From: Zavarzinia aquatilis
GTDB lineage: Bacteria > Pseudomonadota > Alphaproteobacteria > Zavarziniales > Zavarziniaceae
Length of the DNA stretch: 64,000 bases
Direction of reading: 5' to 3'
Assembly (NCBI RefSeq): GCF_003173035.1
Contig: NZ_QGLE01000005.1
Span: forward strand, 1 to 64,000
Made by a program: the position numbers and the translations under genes. The notes under the pieces were generated by a model. That model was not told the DNA's origin and ran no database searches. It was given only the letters and a program-made list of their open reading frames with translations. This document shows, one piece after another, positions 15,580 through 23,951 of the stretch. How positions within the stretch are numbered: the first letter of the stretch is position 1; each line of letters starts with the position of its first letter.

Positions 15580-16116
15580 ATGATCCAGAGCGATGTCATC
15601 GACTGGTTGGCCGTGGAGCGGGAATACCGCCTCGGCCAGCTGTTCCTGTCGGAAATCGCCGCCACCTACGGCCTGACGGACTACGCGCTGCGCAAGCGCG
15701 CGGCGGCCGAAGGCTGGGTGCGCGGCGACCCGCGCGAGGACGAAAGGCAATTGGCCGCCCGGCGCGGGCTGGAAGTGGCGCGGGAACACCGCCGCCTGCT
15801 CGGCGACCTGCGCGAGACGCTCGGCCTCGTGCAGCAGTCGCTGCGCGATCACCTCTCGGCCGCCGGGCCGCCGGGCGAGGGGCCTTTCGCCGCCGGGGCG
15901 GAGACCGTGGCCGGTCTCGTCCGCGCCCTGGGCGGCACGGCGGAGAAGCTGATCAGGCTGGAGCGCCAGGCTTTCGGACTGGACCAACAGGGGATGACGG
16001 CGGGCGATGACGAGACCGATGCCGCCGATATCCGCGAGCGGCTTTCGCAGCGCCTCGCTCGCCTCGCTGTCGGCGGAGACGCGGGCGGACTTCCTGAAGG
16101 GTCTGAGCCGGCGTGA
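15580..16116 (+). CDS. Terminase small subunit-like DNA-packaging protein
   Basis: 178 residues from ATG 15580. The N-terminus carries a small HTH-like region (LFLSEIAATYGLTDYALRKRAAAEGW, about 20-45), as in phage small terminases that recognise DNA ends, and the rest is helical with a long charged coil. It overlaps the large-subunit start by 110 bp in another frame. In GTAs this gene is variable, and DNA recognition is relaxed. Assignment rests on position and the HTH. Confidence 0.7.
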   Translation: MIQSDVIDWLAVEREYRLGQLFLSEIAATYGLTDYALRKRAAAEGWVRGDPREDERQLAARRGLEVAREHRRLLGDLRETLGLVQQSLRDHLSAAGPPGEGPFAAGAETVAGLVRALGGTAEKLIRLERQAFGLDQQGMTAGDDETDAADIRERLSQRLARLAVGGDAGGLPEGSEPA

Positions 16117-17341
16117 AGCCGAGGTTCTGTTCCATGACTGGCGCTTCTGGGCACGGACGAGCCAGCTGCCGCCCGAGGGCGACGACTGGCTGGGCTGGTT
16201 GGTGCTGGCCGGGCGTGGTTTCGGCAAGACGAGGGCCGGCGCCGAATGGGTCCGGATGGAGGTGGAGGCGGGAAGGGCGCGGCGCATCGCCCTGGTCGGC
16301 GCGACGGCCGGTGACGTCCGCCGGGTGATGATCGAGGGCGAATCCGGCCTTCTGGCCATTTCGCCGCCGTCGATGACGCCGTTGTGGGAGCCGTCCAAAC
16401 GCCTGCTGACCTGGCCGAACGGCGCCATCGCCACCGCCTTCTCGGCGGAGCGGCCGGGCCAGTTGCGCGGGCCGCAGCACGATCTGGCCTGGGCTGACGA
16501 ATTGTGCAAATGGCGCGACGCCGATGCCTGGGATCAATTGCTGCTTGGCCTGCGCCTCGGCAAGGCCCCGCGCTGGCTGGCGACGACAACGCCGGCGCCG
16601 GGGCGCCTGATCCGGGGCCTGCTGCAGGATCCCAAGGTGCGGGTGACGCGCGGCTCCACCTTCGATAATTGGGCCAATCTCGCGCCCGGCTTCCTCGCCG
16701 AGGTGGTGCGGCGCTATCAGGGCACGCGCCTCGGCCGGCAGGAATTGCACGCCGAGGTGATCGACGACGTGCCGGGCGCCCTGTGGACCCGCGCCGGCCT
16801 CGACCTGTGCCGGCTGGCGGTGGCGCCCGCAGATTTCACCCGCATCGTCGTCGGCATCGACCCCGCGGTCGGCGCCGCCGGGGAGGGCGAGGGGGCGGAG
16901 ACCGGCGTCATCGTCGCCGGACGGCGCGCCGATGGCAGCGCGGTCGTGCTCGACGACCTGTCGGGCCGGCATCCGCCCATCCAATGGGCGCGGGCCGCCA
17001 TCGACGCCTTCCGCCGCCACCGGGCCGACCGGCTGGTCGCGGAAATCAATCAGGGCGGCGATCTGGTCGAATCCCTGGTTCGCACCCTCGACCCGGCCGT
17101 GCCTTACCGCGCCGTTCGCGCGACACGGGGCAAGGCGGTGCGGGCCGAGCCCATCGCCGCCCTCTACGAACAGGGGCGGGTCCGCCACCTGTCGGGTCTC
17201 GCCACCCTCGAGGACCAGATGTGCCGCTTCACCAGCCATGGCCCGGAAGGGCCGTGCGACCGGGTCGATGCCCTGGTCTGGGCCCTGACCGATCTCATGG
17301 ACGGGCCGATCCCGTCCGCCCCCCGACTGCGGAGACTGTAA
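16007..17341 (+). CDS. Terminase large subunit (GTA g2-like)
   Basis: 444 residues. ATPase: Walker A GRGFGKT (Lys74) and Walker B DLAWADE (Asp164-Glu165), with the coupling segment LATTTPAP near 191-198. Nuclease: GIDPAVG (Asp285) and CDRVDALVWAL near 419-429 provide the acidic metal ligands of the RNase-H fold. It pumps DNA into the prohead and cuts it. ATG 16007 lies inside the small-subunit gene; a later start would remove part of the N-terminal linker but not the ATPase. Confidence 0.92.
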   Translation: MTRPMPPISASGFRSASLASLSAETRADFLKGLSRREAEVLFHDWRFWARTSQLPPEGDDWLGWLVLAGRGFGKTRAGAEWVRMEVEAGRARRIALVGATAGDVRRVMIEGESGLLAISPPSMTPLWEPSKRLLTWPNGAIATAFSAERPGQLRGPQHDLAWADELCKWRDADAWDQLLLGLRLGKAPRWLATTTPAPGRLIRGLLQDPKVRVTRGSTFDNWANLAPGFLAEVVRRYQGTRLGRQELHAEVIDDVPGALWTRAGLDLCRLAVAPADFTRIVVGIDPAVGAAGEGEGAETGVIVAGRRADGSAVVLDDLSGRHPPIQWARAAIDAFRRHRADRLVAEINQGGDLVESLVRTLDPAVPYRAVRATRGKAVRAEPIAALYEQGRVRHLSGLATLEDQMCRFTSHGPEGPCDRVDALVWALTDLMDGPIPSAPRLRRL

Positions 17342-17345
17342 CGCC

Positions 17346-18563
17346 ATGACCGAACACGCGAACAGGCCGGCGCAAACGCCCGGCCTGATGGCCCGCCTGC
17401 GCCGTCTGATCGCCCCGGCGCCCTTGCAGAAGGCGGCGCCGCGGGGCCGGGCGCTGGTCGGCTGGGCCGCGCCATCTGGCACCCGCTGGACCGCCCGGCG
17501 TTACGAGACGCTGGCGGACGAAGGCTATGTCCGCAATGTCGTGGTGCACCGCGCGGTCAGCCTGGTGTCCCGCTCGGTCGCCGCCATTCCCTGGATCGCG
17601 CGGGATGGGGCCGGGGCCGAGGTGTCCTCGCCCGCTTTTGAGCGGCTGATGCAGCGGCCCAACCCGCGCGACGAGGGCGCCGCCTTCCGCGAGGCGCTGG
17701 CGGCGCAACTGCTGATCGCCGGCAATGCCTATGTCGAGGCGGTCGGCCCGCCCGGGCGGCCGCGCGAATTGCACCTGCTGCGTCCCGACCGGGTGGCGGT
17801 GCGGCCCGGCCCCGGCGGCATTCCCGCCGGCTTCGATTGCCGCGAGGGGGAAGAGACGCGCTTCGTGCCGGTCGATCCGGTCACCGGCGCCTCGGCCATC
17901 CTGCATCTGAAGACATTCCATCCGCTCGACGACTGGCATGGCCTGCCGGCGCTGGAGGCCGCGGCGCAGGCGATCGACCAGCACAATGCCGCGGGCAGCT
18001 GGAACAAGGCCCTGCTCGACAATGCGGCGCGGCCCTCCGGCGCGCTTGTCTATCAGCCGAAGGACGGACCGGCGGTACTGGCCGACGAACAGTTCGAGCG
18101 CCTGAAGGCGGACATCGCCGAGCAGTTCGAGGGCGCGCGCAACGCTGGCCGTCCCCTGTTGCTCGACGGCGGCCTCGACTGGAAGCCGCTCAGCCTGTCG
18201 CCGGCCGAGATGGACTGGATCGAGGGGCGGAACGCGGCGGCGCGGGAAATCGCCCTTGCCTTCGGGGTACCGCCGCAGCTGGTCGGCGTGCCCGACGCGC
18301 AGACCTACGCCAATTACGCCGAGGCCCGGCTGGCGCTCTACGAAGACACGGTGGTGCCGCTGGCGCAGAGAATCGCCCGGGCCTTCGCGCGGGCTTTTGG
18401 CGCCGGCTTTGGCATCGCCGTGCTCGAGCCCGATCTCGACGAAGTGCCGGCGCTGGAGCCGCGCCGGGCCGAACGCTGGGCCAAGGTCGCGGGCGCCGCC
18501 GATCTCACCCCCGACGAGCGCCGCGCCGCCCTCGGTTACGCCCCCCTCGCGACGAAGGAGTAA
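17346..18563 (+). CDS. HK97-family portal protein (g3-like)
   Basis: 405 residues. The phage portal core is recognisable: YVRNVVVHRAVSLVSRSVA, the NPRDEGAAFREALAAQLLIAGNAYVE block, and FGVPPQLVGVPDAQTYANYAEARLALYEDTV (about 304-334), the classic HK97-portal motif. It forms the dodecameric ring at the packaging vertex. It starts 5 bp after terL and ends 4 bp before the protease gene. Confidence 0.93.
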   Translation: MTEHANRPAQTPGLMARLRRLIAPAPLQKAAPRGRALVGWAAPSGTRWTARRYETLADEGYVRNVVVHRAVSLVSRSVAAIPWIARDGAGAEVSSPAFERLMQRPNPRDEGAAFREALAAQLLIAGNAYVEAVGPPGRPRELHLLRPDRVAVRPGPGGIPAGFDCREGEETRFVPVDPVTGASAILHLKTFHPLDDWHGLPALEAAAQAIDQHNAAGSWNKALLDNAARPSGALVYQPKDGPAVLADEQFERLKADIAEQFEGARNAGRPLLLDGGLDWKPLSLSPAEMDWIEGRNAAAREIALAFGVPPQLVGVPDAQTYANYAEARLALYEDTVVPLAQRIARAFARAFGAGFGIAVLEPDLDEVPALEPRRAERWAKVAGAADLTPDERRAALGYAPLATKE

Positions 18564-18566
18564 CGC

Positions 18567-19115
18567 ATGGAGATGTTCGAGGTCGGCCGGCCGAGCGGCC
18601 GCCAGTTGAAGCGCCTCGCCCCGGACGGCAGTTTCGCCGGCTATGCCAGCGTCTTCGCCGTGACCGACGCGCAGGGCGACCGGGTGCTGCCCGGTGCCTT
18701 CGCCGCCAGCCTCGGCGACTGGCGGCGGCGCAAGGCCTTGCCGCCTTTCCTGTGGCAACACGACATGGCTGAACCCATCGGCCGTTTCGACCGCGTCGAG
18801 GAAGACGAGACCGGCCTTCTCGTCGAGGGCCGTCTGTCGCTGGAAACCGCGCGCGGGCGGGAGGCGCTGGCGCTCCTGCGCCTTGGCGCGCTCGACGGCC
18901 TCTCCATCGGCTATTCGACCGTGGCGGCCGGGGTGGCGGGCGACGGGGCCCGCCTGCTGAAGACGCTCACCCTGCATGAAATCAGTCTCGTCACCCTGCC
19001 CGCCAACGAGGCGGCGCGCATCGCCTGGGTCAAGGCCGCCCGGCCCGATGAAGCGGGGCTGAGCCAGGCCATCGTCAGTAACCTCCGCCGCGCGGCGGCG
19101 GCCCTTCGGCCCTGA
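18567..19115 (+). CDS. HK97-family prohead protease (g4-like)
   Basis: 182 residues of the U35/HK97 prohead protease family. GYASVFAVTDAQGDRVLPGAF at 22-42 is the family start; the catalytic His is in PPFLWQHDMAEPIG (about 63-77), and the Ser in GLSIGYSTV (about 109-117). It clips the capsid delta domain during maturation. It is closely spaced with portal (4 bp) and capsid (12 bp) genes, as usual. Confidence 0.92.
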   Translation: MEMFEVGRPSGRQLKRLAPDGSFAGYASVFAVTDAQGDRVLPGAFAASLGDWRRRKALPPFLWQHDMAEPIGRFDRVEEDETGLLVEGRLSLETARGREALALLRLGALDGLSIGYSTVAAGVAGDGARLLKTLTLHEISLVTLPANEAARIAWVKAARPDEAGLSQAIVSNLRRAAAALRP

Positions 19116-19126
19116 AAGGACCACGC

Positions 19127-20350
19127 ATGACCGATCTTGCCACCATGCACAGCGCCACCGACGACCTCGCCCGGGTCTTCACCGCCTTCCGGGCGGAGAA
19201 CGACCGCCGTCTCGCCGATATCGAGAAGAAGGGCCGGGCCGATGTCGTGACCATCGAGACCGTCGACCGGCTGAACGCCGAGGTCGGCCGGCTGAGCGAT
19301 CACGTCACCGCCATCGAAACCGCGCTGGCGCGCCCGGGCAACGGGGCGAAAGCGGGCCGTGGCGCCGCCGAAAGCGCCCATGCCGCGGCCTTTTCCGCCT
19401 TCCTGCGCAAGGGCATCGACCACGAACTGCCCGCCCTCGAGAAAAAGGCGATGAGCGTCGCCTCCGATCCCGACGGTGGCTATCTCGTCGCCGCCGAGAT
19501 GGCGGAGCGGATCGTTGCCCGCCTGCAGGAAACGAGCCCGATCCGCCAGATCGCCTCGGTCATGACCATCACGGCCGACGCGGTCGAGGGGATGCTCGAC
19601 CTCGGCGAGACCGCGACCGGCTGGGTCGGCGAGAGCGAGGCCCGGGCCGAGACGGCGACGCCGCAGATCGGTCTGTGGCGCATTCCGGTGCACGAGCTTT
19701 ACGCGGAACCCCGTGTGTCGCAAAAACTGCTGGACGACGCCAGTTTCGACGTCGAGGCCTGGCTGGCCCAGAAACTCGCCGAGAAGATGGGCCGGGCGGA
19801 GAACGCGGCCTTCGTCGCCGGCAGCGGTGTTGGCACCCCGCGCGGTTTCATCACCTATGCGACGGCGGCGACGGCCGATGCCTCGCGGCCCTGGGGCACG
19901 CTGCAGCATGTCCCGACCGGCACCTCCGGCGCCTTCGCCGCCGCCAATCCGGGCGATGTCCTGATCGGCCTGACCTATGCCCTGAAGGCGGGCTTCCGCG
20001 CCGGGGCCCGCTTTGTCATGGCGCGGGCGACCGCGGCCGAGGTGCGCAAGCTGAAGGACACCAGTTCGGGTCAGTATCTGTGGCAGCCGGGCCTTGCCGC
20101 CGGCAGCCCGGCCAGCCTGCTCGGCTATCCGGTGGTCGAGGCCGAGGACATGCCGGCCATCGGCGCGAACAGCCTGTCCATCGCCTTCGGCAATTTCCGC
20201 GAGGGTTACGCCGTGGTCGACCGTCAGGGCATCCGTACCCTGCGCGATCCCTACACCGCCAAGCCGCAGGTGAAATTCTACACGACCAAGCGCGTCGGCG
20301 GCGACGTGCTCGATTTCGACGCCATCAAGCTGCTGAAGTTCGGCGCCTGA
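19127..20350 (+). CDS. HK97-family major capsid protein (g5-like)
   Basis: 407 residues. The first 90 or so are charged and coiled-coil, the delta/scaffold region removed by the prohead protease; the HK97 core starts near GGYLVAAEMAERIVARL (about 115-131). Core motifs include SFDVEAWLAQKLAEKMGRAENAAFVAGSG and the C-terminal GFRAGARFVMARATAAEVRKLKD. It forms the icosahedral shell. Confidence 0.94.
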   Translation: MTDLATMHSATDDLARVFTAFRAENDRRLADIEKKGRADVVTIETVDRLNAEVGRLSDHVTAIETALARPGNGAKAGRGAAESAHAAAFSAFLRKGIDHELPALEKKAMSVASDPDGGYLVAAEMAERIVARLQETSPIRQIASVMTITADAVEGMLDLGETATGWVGESEARAETATPQIGLWRIPVHELYAEPRVSQKLLDDASFDVEAWLAQKLAEKMGRAENAAFVAGSGVGTPRGFITYATAATADASRPWGTLQHVPTGTSGAFAAANPGDVLIGLTYALKAGFRAGARFVMARATAAEVRKLKDTSSGQYLWQPGLAAGSPASLLGYPVVEAEDMPAIGANSLSIAFGNFREGYAVVDRQGIRTLRDPYTAKPQVKFYTTKRVGGDVLDFDAIKLLKFGA

Positions 20351-20365
20351 GCGGGAGAACAAAAC

Positions 20366-20758
20366 ATGACCATCCGCGATCTGAAGACCAATGTCGACGC
20401 CAGCCCGTCGCTCGCCCCCGCCGTCCGCAACGCGACCGCGACGGGCAGCGCCATCGACCTGCGCGGCTTCGATGCCGCGAGCGTGATCGTCCATTTCGGC
20501 GCCTATACCGACGGGACGCATACCCCCTCCCTCGAAGCCTCGACCGACGGCGTCTCCTATGCCGCGGTCGCGGCGGGTGACATGGCGGGCAGCTTCGCCG
20601 CCGTCGCCAGCGGCGCCGGGGCCAACACGGTGCAGCAGGTCGGTTACATCGGCACCGGCCGTTACCTGCGGCCCAAGCTGACGGTGGCCGGCGCGACCAC
20701 GGGGGCGGCGACGGCCATCGCGGTCCTGCGTGGCCGCGGCGCGCGTCAGGGCGTCTGA
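20366..20758 (+). CDS. Small structural-type protein between capsid and connector genes
   Basis: 130 residues with a beta-rich pattern: VIVHFGAYTDGTHTPSLEASTDG, then GYIGTGRYLRPKLTVAG and a terminal IAVLRGRGARQGV. Proteins like this sit after capsid genes in several siphophages, and I suspect a head-decoration or neck role. As I recall RcGTA, no gene stands at this point. No signal peptide, no cysteine. Start ATG 20366 has GAGCGGGAGAAC upstream. Confidence 0.6.
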   Translation: MTIRDLKTNVDASPSLAPAVRNATATGSAIDLRGFDAASVIVHFGAYTDGTHTPSLEASTDGVSYAAVAAGDMAGSFAAVASGAGANTVQQVGYIGTGRYLRPKLTVAGATTGAATAIAVLRGRGARQGV

Positions 20759-20760
20759 CC

Positions 20761-21339
20761 ATGGCGGGTCTCGAACGCGTCTCGGCCCCCGCGGTCGAGC
20801 CCCTGTCGCTGGCGGAGGCGCGGCTGCACCTCCGCCTCGACACCGATGCCGAGGACGGCCTCGTCGCCGCCCTGATCCTCGCCGCGCGCCAGATGGCGGA
20901 GGCGCATCTGGGCCGGGCCCTGATCCGTCAGGGCTTTCGCCTGTGGCTGGACCGCTGGCCGCCCGGGCGACGGGCGGTCGACCTGCCCAGGCCGCCGCTG
21001 TTCGAGGTGTCGGCCGTGACGGGCTTCGACGAGGATGACACGCCCCATGTCCTCGACCCCGGCACATGGCTGGCCGACCGTGTGGCGACGCCCGGAAGGC
21101 TGGTCCTGCGCGCGGGCACGGCGACGCCGTCGCCCGGGCGCTGCGTCAATGGCCTCGTGGTCGATTACACGGCGGGCTATGGCAATGCCGGTGCCGACGT
21201 GCCCGAGCCGATCCGCCGGGGCATGGCCCTGCTGGTCGGCCATCTGTTCGAGAGCCGCGAGGCAGGGGGCGAGGGGCTGCGGCCCCTGCCGCTCGGGGTC
21301 GAGGCGTTGTGGGCACCTTACCGCGTGGTGCGGCTGTGA
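20761..21339 (+). CDS. Head-tail connector / adaptor (g6-like, phage gp6 family)
   Basis: 192 residues of the gp6-like connector family: PLSLAEARLHLRLD (about 16-29) with VAALILAARQMAEAHLGRALI, then a beta-rich middle and helical end EPIRRGMALLVGHLFESREAG. It joins the portal ring to the tail. It follows the preceding gene by 2 bp and overlaps the next start (GTGA). Confidence 0.85.
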   Translation: MAGLERVSAPAVEPLSLAEARLHLRLDTDAEDGLVAALILAARQMAEAHLGRALIRQGFRLWLDRWPPGRRAVDLPRPPLFEVSAVTGFDEDDTPHVLDPGTWLADRVATPGRLVLRAGTATPSPGRCVNGLVVDYTAGYGNAGADVPEPIRRGMALLVGHLFESREAGGEGLRPLPLGVEALWAPYRVVRL

Positions 21340-21662
21340 TCGGGCGCCTGCGCGAGCGGATCGCCTTCGAGCGGCCGGTGCTGGGCGATGACGGCGCGGG
21401 CGGCGGCAGCCTGAGCTGGCTGCCGGTCGATGCGCTGCCCGAGGTCTGGGCCGAGGTCGAGGCCACGACCGGCAGCGAGCCGGTGGAAGCCGACGCCCGC
21501 CGGGCCGAGGTGAACTGGCGCATCACCCTGCGCGCCCGCGACGACCTTTCGTCCGACTGGCGCCTGGTCTGGCGGGGCCGGGTGCTCGACATCCTCGCCA
21601 TCCTGCCGCGGCCGCGCCGCGATTACATGGTGCTGCTGGCACGGGAAGGGGCGGGACAATGA
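21336..21662 (+). CDS. Head-tail adaptor / stopper (g7-like, Phage_H_T_join)
   Basis: 108 residues. IGRLRERIAFERPV at the start, then LPEVWAEVEATTGSEPVEADARRAEV and DWRLVWRGRVLDILAI match the SPP1 gp16/Phage_H_T_join family that closes the head after packaging. GTG 21336 overlaps the stop of the connector; its own stop overlaps the next ATG by 4 bp. Confidence 0.85.
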   Translation: MIGRLRERIAFERPVLGDDGAGGGSLSWLPVDALPEVWAEVEATTGSEPVEADARRAEVNWRITLRARDDLSSDWRLVWRGRVLDILAILPRPRRDYMVLLAREGAGQ

Positions 21663-21928
21663 GCTTCGCCGGTCTCATGACCCGGATCGGGGATCGGGCG
21701 GCCGCCGTCGTCGAGGCGCGGGCGGAAGCCCTGGCGGGCAAGCTCGGTGGCGAGGTGGAGGGGGCGGGCGAGACCCGCCGCATCACCCTGTCCGCCAGGG
21801 CGCTGGCCCGCGAATTCGGCACGGCGGCGCAAGGGGCGCGGCCGCGCCTGTCCGAGGCGATGGCCGGAACAGATCTTGCCGGCGCGATGGCTGCCGCCCT
21901 GAAGGAGGCGATCGCCGATGATACCTGA
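21659..21928 (+). CDS. Small neck-region protein (HK97-gp10 position)
   Basis: 89 residues, helical and alanine-rich (VVEARAEALAGKLGGEVEG), overlapping both neighbours. It stands where siphophages encode HK97 gp10-type neck proteins, but is shorter and I see no firm domain match. As I recall RcGTA, it has no separate gene here. Function is inferred from position only. Confidence 0.5.
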   Translation: MSFAGLMTRIGDRAAAVVEARAEALAGKLGGEVEGAGETRRITLSARALAREFGTAAQGARPRLSEAMAGTDLAGAMAAALKEAIADDT

Positions 21929-22337
21929 CGCCTCGCTCGCCGTGCAGACGGCGCTCTTCGCGCGGCTGGCCGGCCATGCACCCTTGAGCCTTCTGATCGG
22001 CGACCGGCTGCACGACCGGAGGCCAGAAGCCGGCGGCTTTCCCCATGTCGTCATCGGCGAGGCGGCAGTGACCGCCGACGACAGCGCCACGAGGGGCGGC
22101 CAGCGCCACGAGGTGACGCTACACGTCTGGTCGCGCTATCGCGGCCGGGCCGAGGCGAAGCGCATCCTCGCCGCCCTGGCCGATGCCCTGCACCGCCAGC
22201 CGCTGAGCCTCGCGGCGCCGCATCGCTGCGTGATCTTGCGCGTCGCCTTTTCCACCATCCTCGACGACGAGGACGGCGTGACCGCCCATGGTGTCATGCG
22301 CCTGCGCGTCGTGACCGAAGCCGTCGATCCCTATTGA
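21918..22337 (+). CDS. Tail terminator, DUF3168 family (g8-like)
   Basis: 139 residues. The DUF3168 pattern is clear: SLAVQTALFARLAG near the start, LLIGDRLHD, PHVVIGEAAV, and HEVTLHVWSRYRGRAEAKRILAALADAL. It caps the tail tube and joins it to the head. It overlaps the preceding gene by 11 bp. Confidence 0.88.
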   Translation: MIPDASLAVQTALFARLAGHAPLSLLIGDRLHDRRPEAGGFPHVVIGEAAVTADDSATRGGQRHEVTLHVWSRYRGRAEAKRILAALADALHRQPLSLAAPHRCVILRVAFSTILDDEDGVTAHGVMRLRVVTEAVDPY

Positions 22338-22350
22338 ACGGAGTCCTTCA

Positions 22351-22755
22351 ATGAGCAAGCAACGCGGCGACCTGTTCCTTCTGCGGGTCGATACCACCGG
22401 CGCGGGCGCCTATGTCACCATCGCGGGCCTGCGCTCTACCGGGCTGAAGGCGCGGCTGAAACCGGTCGAGACCACGAACAAGGATTCGGCGGGCCAGCGC
22501 GAGTTGCTGGATGGCGCGGGCATCCAGTCCTTCACCTTTTCGGGCGCGGGGGTCTTCGACAGCGGCAGTGCCCACGACACGGCGCGCAGCCTGTTCATGG
22601 GCCGCACCCGGCGCAACTGGCGCATCACGCGGGGCGACGGCTCCACCGTCACCGCGCCCTGCCTGATCACCGCTCTTGACTACGCTGGTAATCACGACGG
22701 GGAAGAGACCTTCACCATTACCCTCGAATCCGCCGGCGCGGTCACTTTCGCGTGA
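22351..22755 (+). CDS. Major tail tube protein, TP901-1 family (g9-like)
   Basis: 134 residues. The TP901-1 tail-tube pattern is present: KQRGDLFLLRVDTTG, TIAGLRSTGLKARL, ETTNKDSAGQRELLDGAGIQ and GVFDSGSAHDTARSLF. It polymerises into the flexible tail tube. Start ATG 22351 follows AACGGAGTCC. Confidence 0.9.
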   Translation: MSKQRGDLFLLRVDTTGAGAYVTIAGLRSTGLKARLKPVETTNKDSAGQRELLDGAGIQSFTFSGAGVFDSGSAHDTARSLFMGRTRRNWRITRGDGSTVTAPCLITALDYAGNHDGEETFTITLESAGAVTFA

Positions 22756-22762
22756 GGCCACG

Positions 22763-23095
22763 ATGAGCGATTTCGCAAACCCCCATCGGGGCGAGGTGTC
22801 GGTCACGCTCGGCGGGCAGGTCTATCGCCTGCGCCCGAGTTTCGCCGCCCTGGCCGAGACCGAGGTCATGGCCGGCTGCGGCCTCGTGCCGCTGGCCCGG
22901 CGCTTTCTCGACGGCAGTTACGGTCTTCGCGACGTCGTCGCCGTGCTGGTGCCCGCACTGAAGGCGGCGGGTCAGGGCGGGGAGTCGGTCGGTCAGCTGG
23001 TGATCGACACCGGCTTTCTGACTGTCGCGCCCGCTTGCGCCGCCCTGCTCGCGGCGGCGCTGGCGCCGGACCGGGAGGTGCCCAACCCTTTGTGA
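22763..23095 (+). CDS. GTA gp10-like tail assembly protein
   Basis: 110 residues. ANPHRGEVSVTLGGQVYRLRPSFAALAE is the characteristic start of the GTA-gp10 family; the rest is helical. It acts as a tail assembly chaperone in the GTA scheme. Its stop overlaps the GTG of the next gene (TGTGA). Confidence 0.88.
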   Translation: MSDFANPHRGEVSVTLGGQVYRLRPSFAALAETEVMAGCGLVPLARRFLDGSYGLRDVVAVLVPALKAAGQGGESVGQLVIDTGFLTVAPACAALLAAALAPDREVPNPL

Positions 23096-23292
23096 TCGGC
23101 GGGGTGGCGGTGGCGGCGGGCCTGTGTACCGCGCTCTTTGGCTGGGGGCCTGACGCCGCCTGGGCCGCCACCCCGCGCGATCTGATCCAGGCAATCGCCG
23201 CCCGGGCGCTGATGTCCCGCGCGGGGCGCCCCACGCCCATGCGCCGGGCCGAGTTCGACGAACTGAAATCCCGCCTGACCCTTCAAGGATAA
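23092..23292 (+). CDS. Small tail assembly chaperone (g10.1-like)
   Basis: 66 residues starting at GTG 23092. The core LFGWGPDAAWAATPRDLIQAI and the end PMRRAEFDELKSRL match the short proteins that follow gp10 in GTA clusters. The overlap with gp10 is typical of tail-chaperone pairs; in phages such pairs often use a frameshift, but here the second gene has its own start. Confidence 0.78.
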   Translation: MIGGVAVAAGLCTALFGWGPDAAWAATPRDLIQAIAARALMSRAGRPTPMRRAEFDELKSRLTLQG

Positions 23293-23296
23293 TGCC

Positions 23297-23944
23297 ATGC
23301 CCGTGATCGAGCGTCTGTCCGTCGAACTGGCGGCCGAACTCAGCCCCTTGCGCGACGCCTTCGCCGAGGCGGAGCGCATGGCGGGTCAGGCTGCGGGCGA
23401 TCTCGCCACCGCGTTGGCCGGCGAGGCAGGCGGTGGCGGCTTCGACCTGCTGGCCACGGGCGTGGAAACCGTTTCGCGCACCATCCGCAAATCCCTGGTC
23501 GATGCGCTGTCGGGGGCGGAGGTCGAATGGGACGACGTCCTGTCGCGCATGGTGCTGCGCCTGTCCGATCTCGCTGTCGACCGTTCGCTGTCGGCGGCGC
23601 TGGGCAGTCTGACGGGCGATTCCGGCGGCAGCGCAGGCGGTGGTGCTGGCGGAGCTTGGGGAGGCGATCTGCTGTCGCTGATCGGCGGCCTGTTCGGCGG
23701 CTTTCGCGCCAGTGGCGGCCCGGTCGCGGCTGGCCGGGCCTATGTCGTCGGCGAGCAGGGGCCGGAGCTGTTCCTGCCCGAAGGCGCGGGCAGCATCGAG
23801 CCGGGCCTCGCATCCGCCGCCGCCGCGATGCCAAGGGTGACAGTCAATATTTCAACCCCCGATATCGAGGGCTTTCGCCGCAGCCAGGGGCAGGTGAGCG
23901 CCGCCATCACCCGCGCGCTCGGTGCCGCCCGCCGTTACGCTTGA
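23297..23944 (+). CDS. Short tail tape-measure protein (g11-like)
   Basis: 215 residues, close to the roughly 219 I recall for RcGTA g11 and far shorter than most phage tape measures, implying a short tail. A helical N-terminus, a Gly-rich hinge (SGGSAGGGAGGAWGG), then GGFRASGGPVAAGRAYVVGEQGPELFLPEGAG, the conserved tape-measure C-terminal motif. It sets tail length and opens the DNA channel. Confidence 0.87.
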   Translation: MPVIERLSVELAAELSPLRDAFAEAERMAGQAAGDLATALAGEAGGGGFDLLATGVETVSRTIRKSLVDALSGAEVEWDDVLSRMVLRLSDLAVDRSLSAALGSLTGDSGGSAGGGAGGAWGGDLLSLIGGLFGGFRASGGPVAAGRAYVVGEQGPELFLPEGAGSIEPGLASAAAAMPRVTVNISTPDIEGFRRSQGQVSAAITRALGAARRYA

Positions 23945-23951
23945 GGACGCC

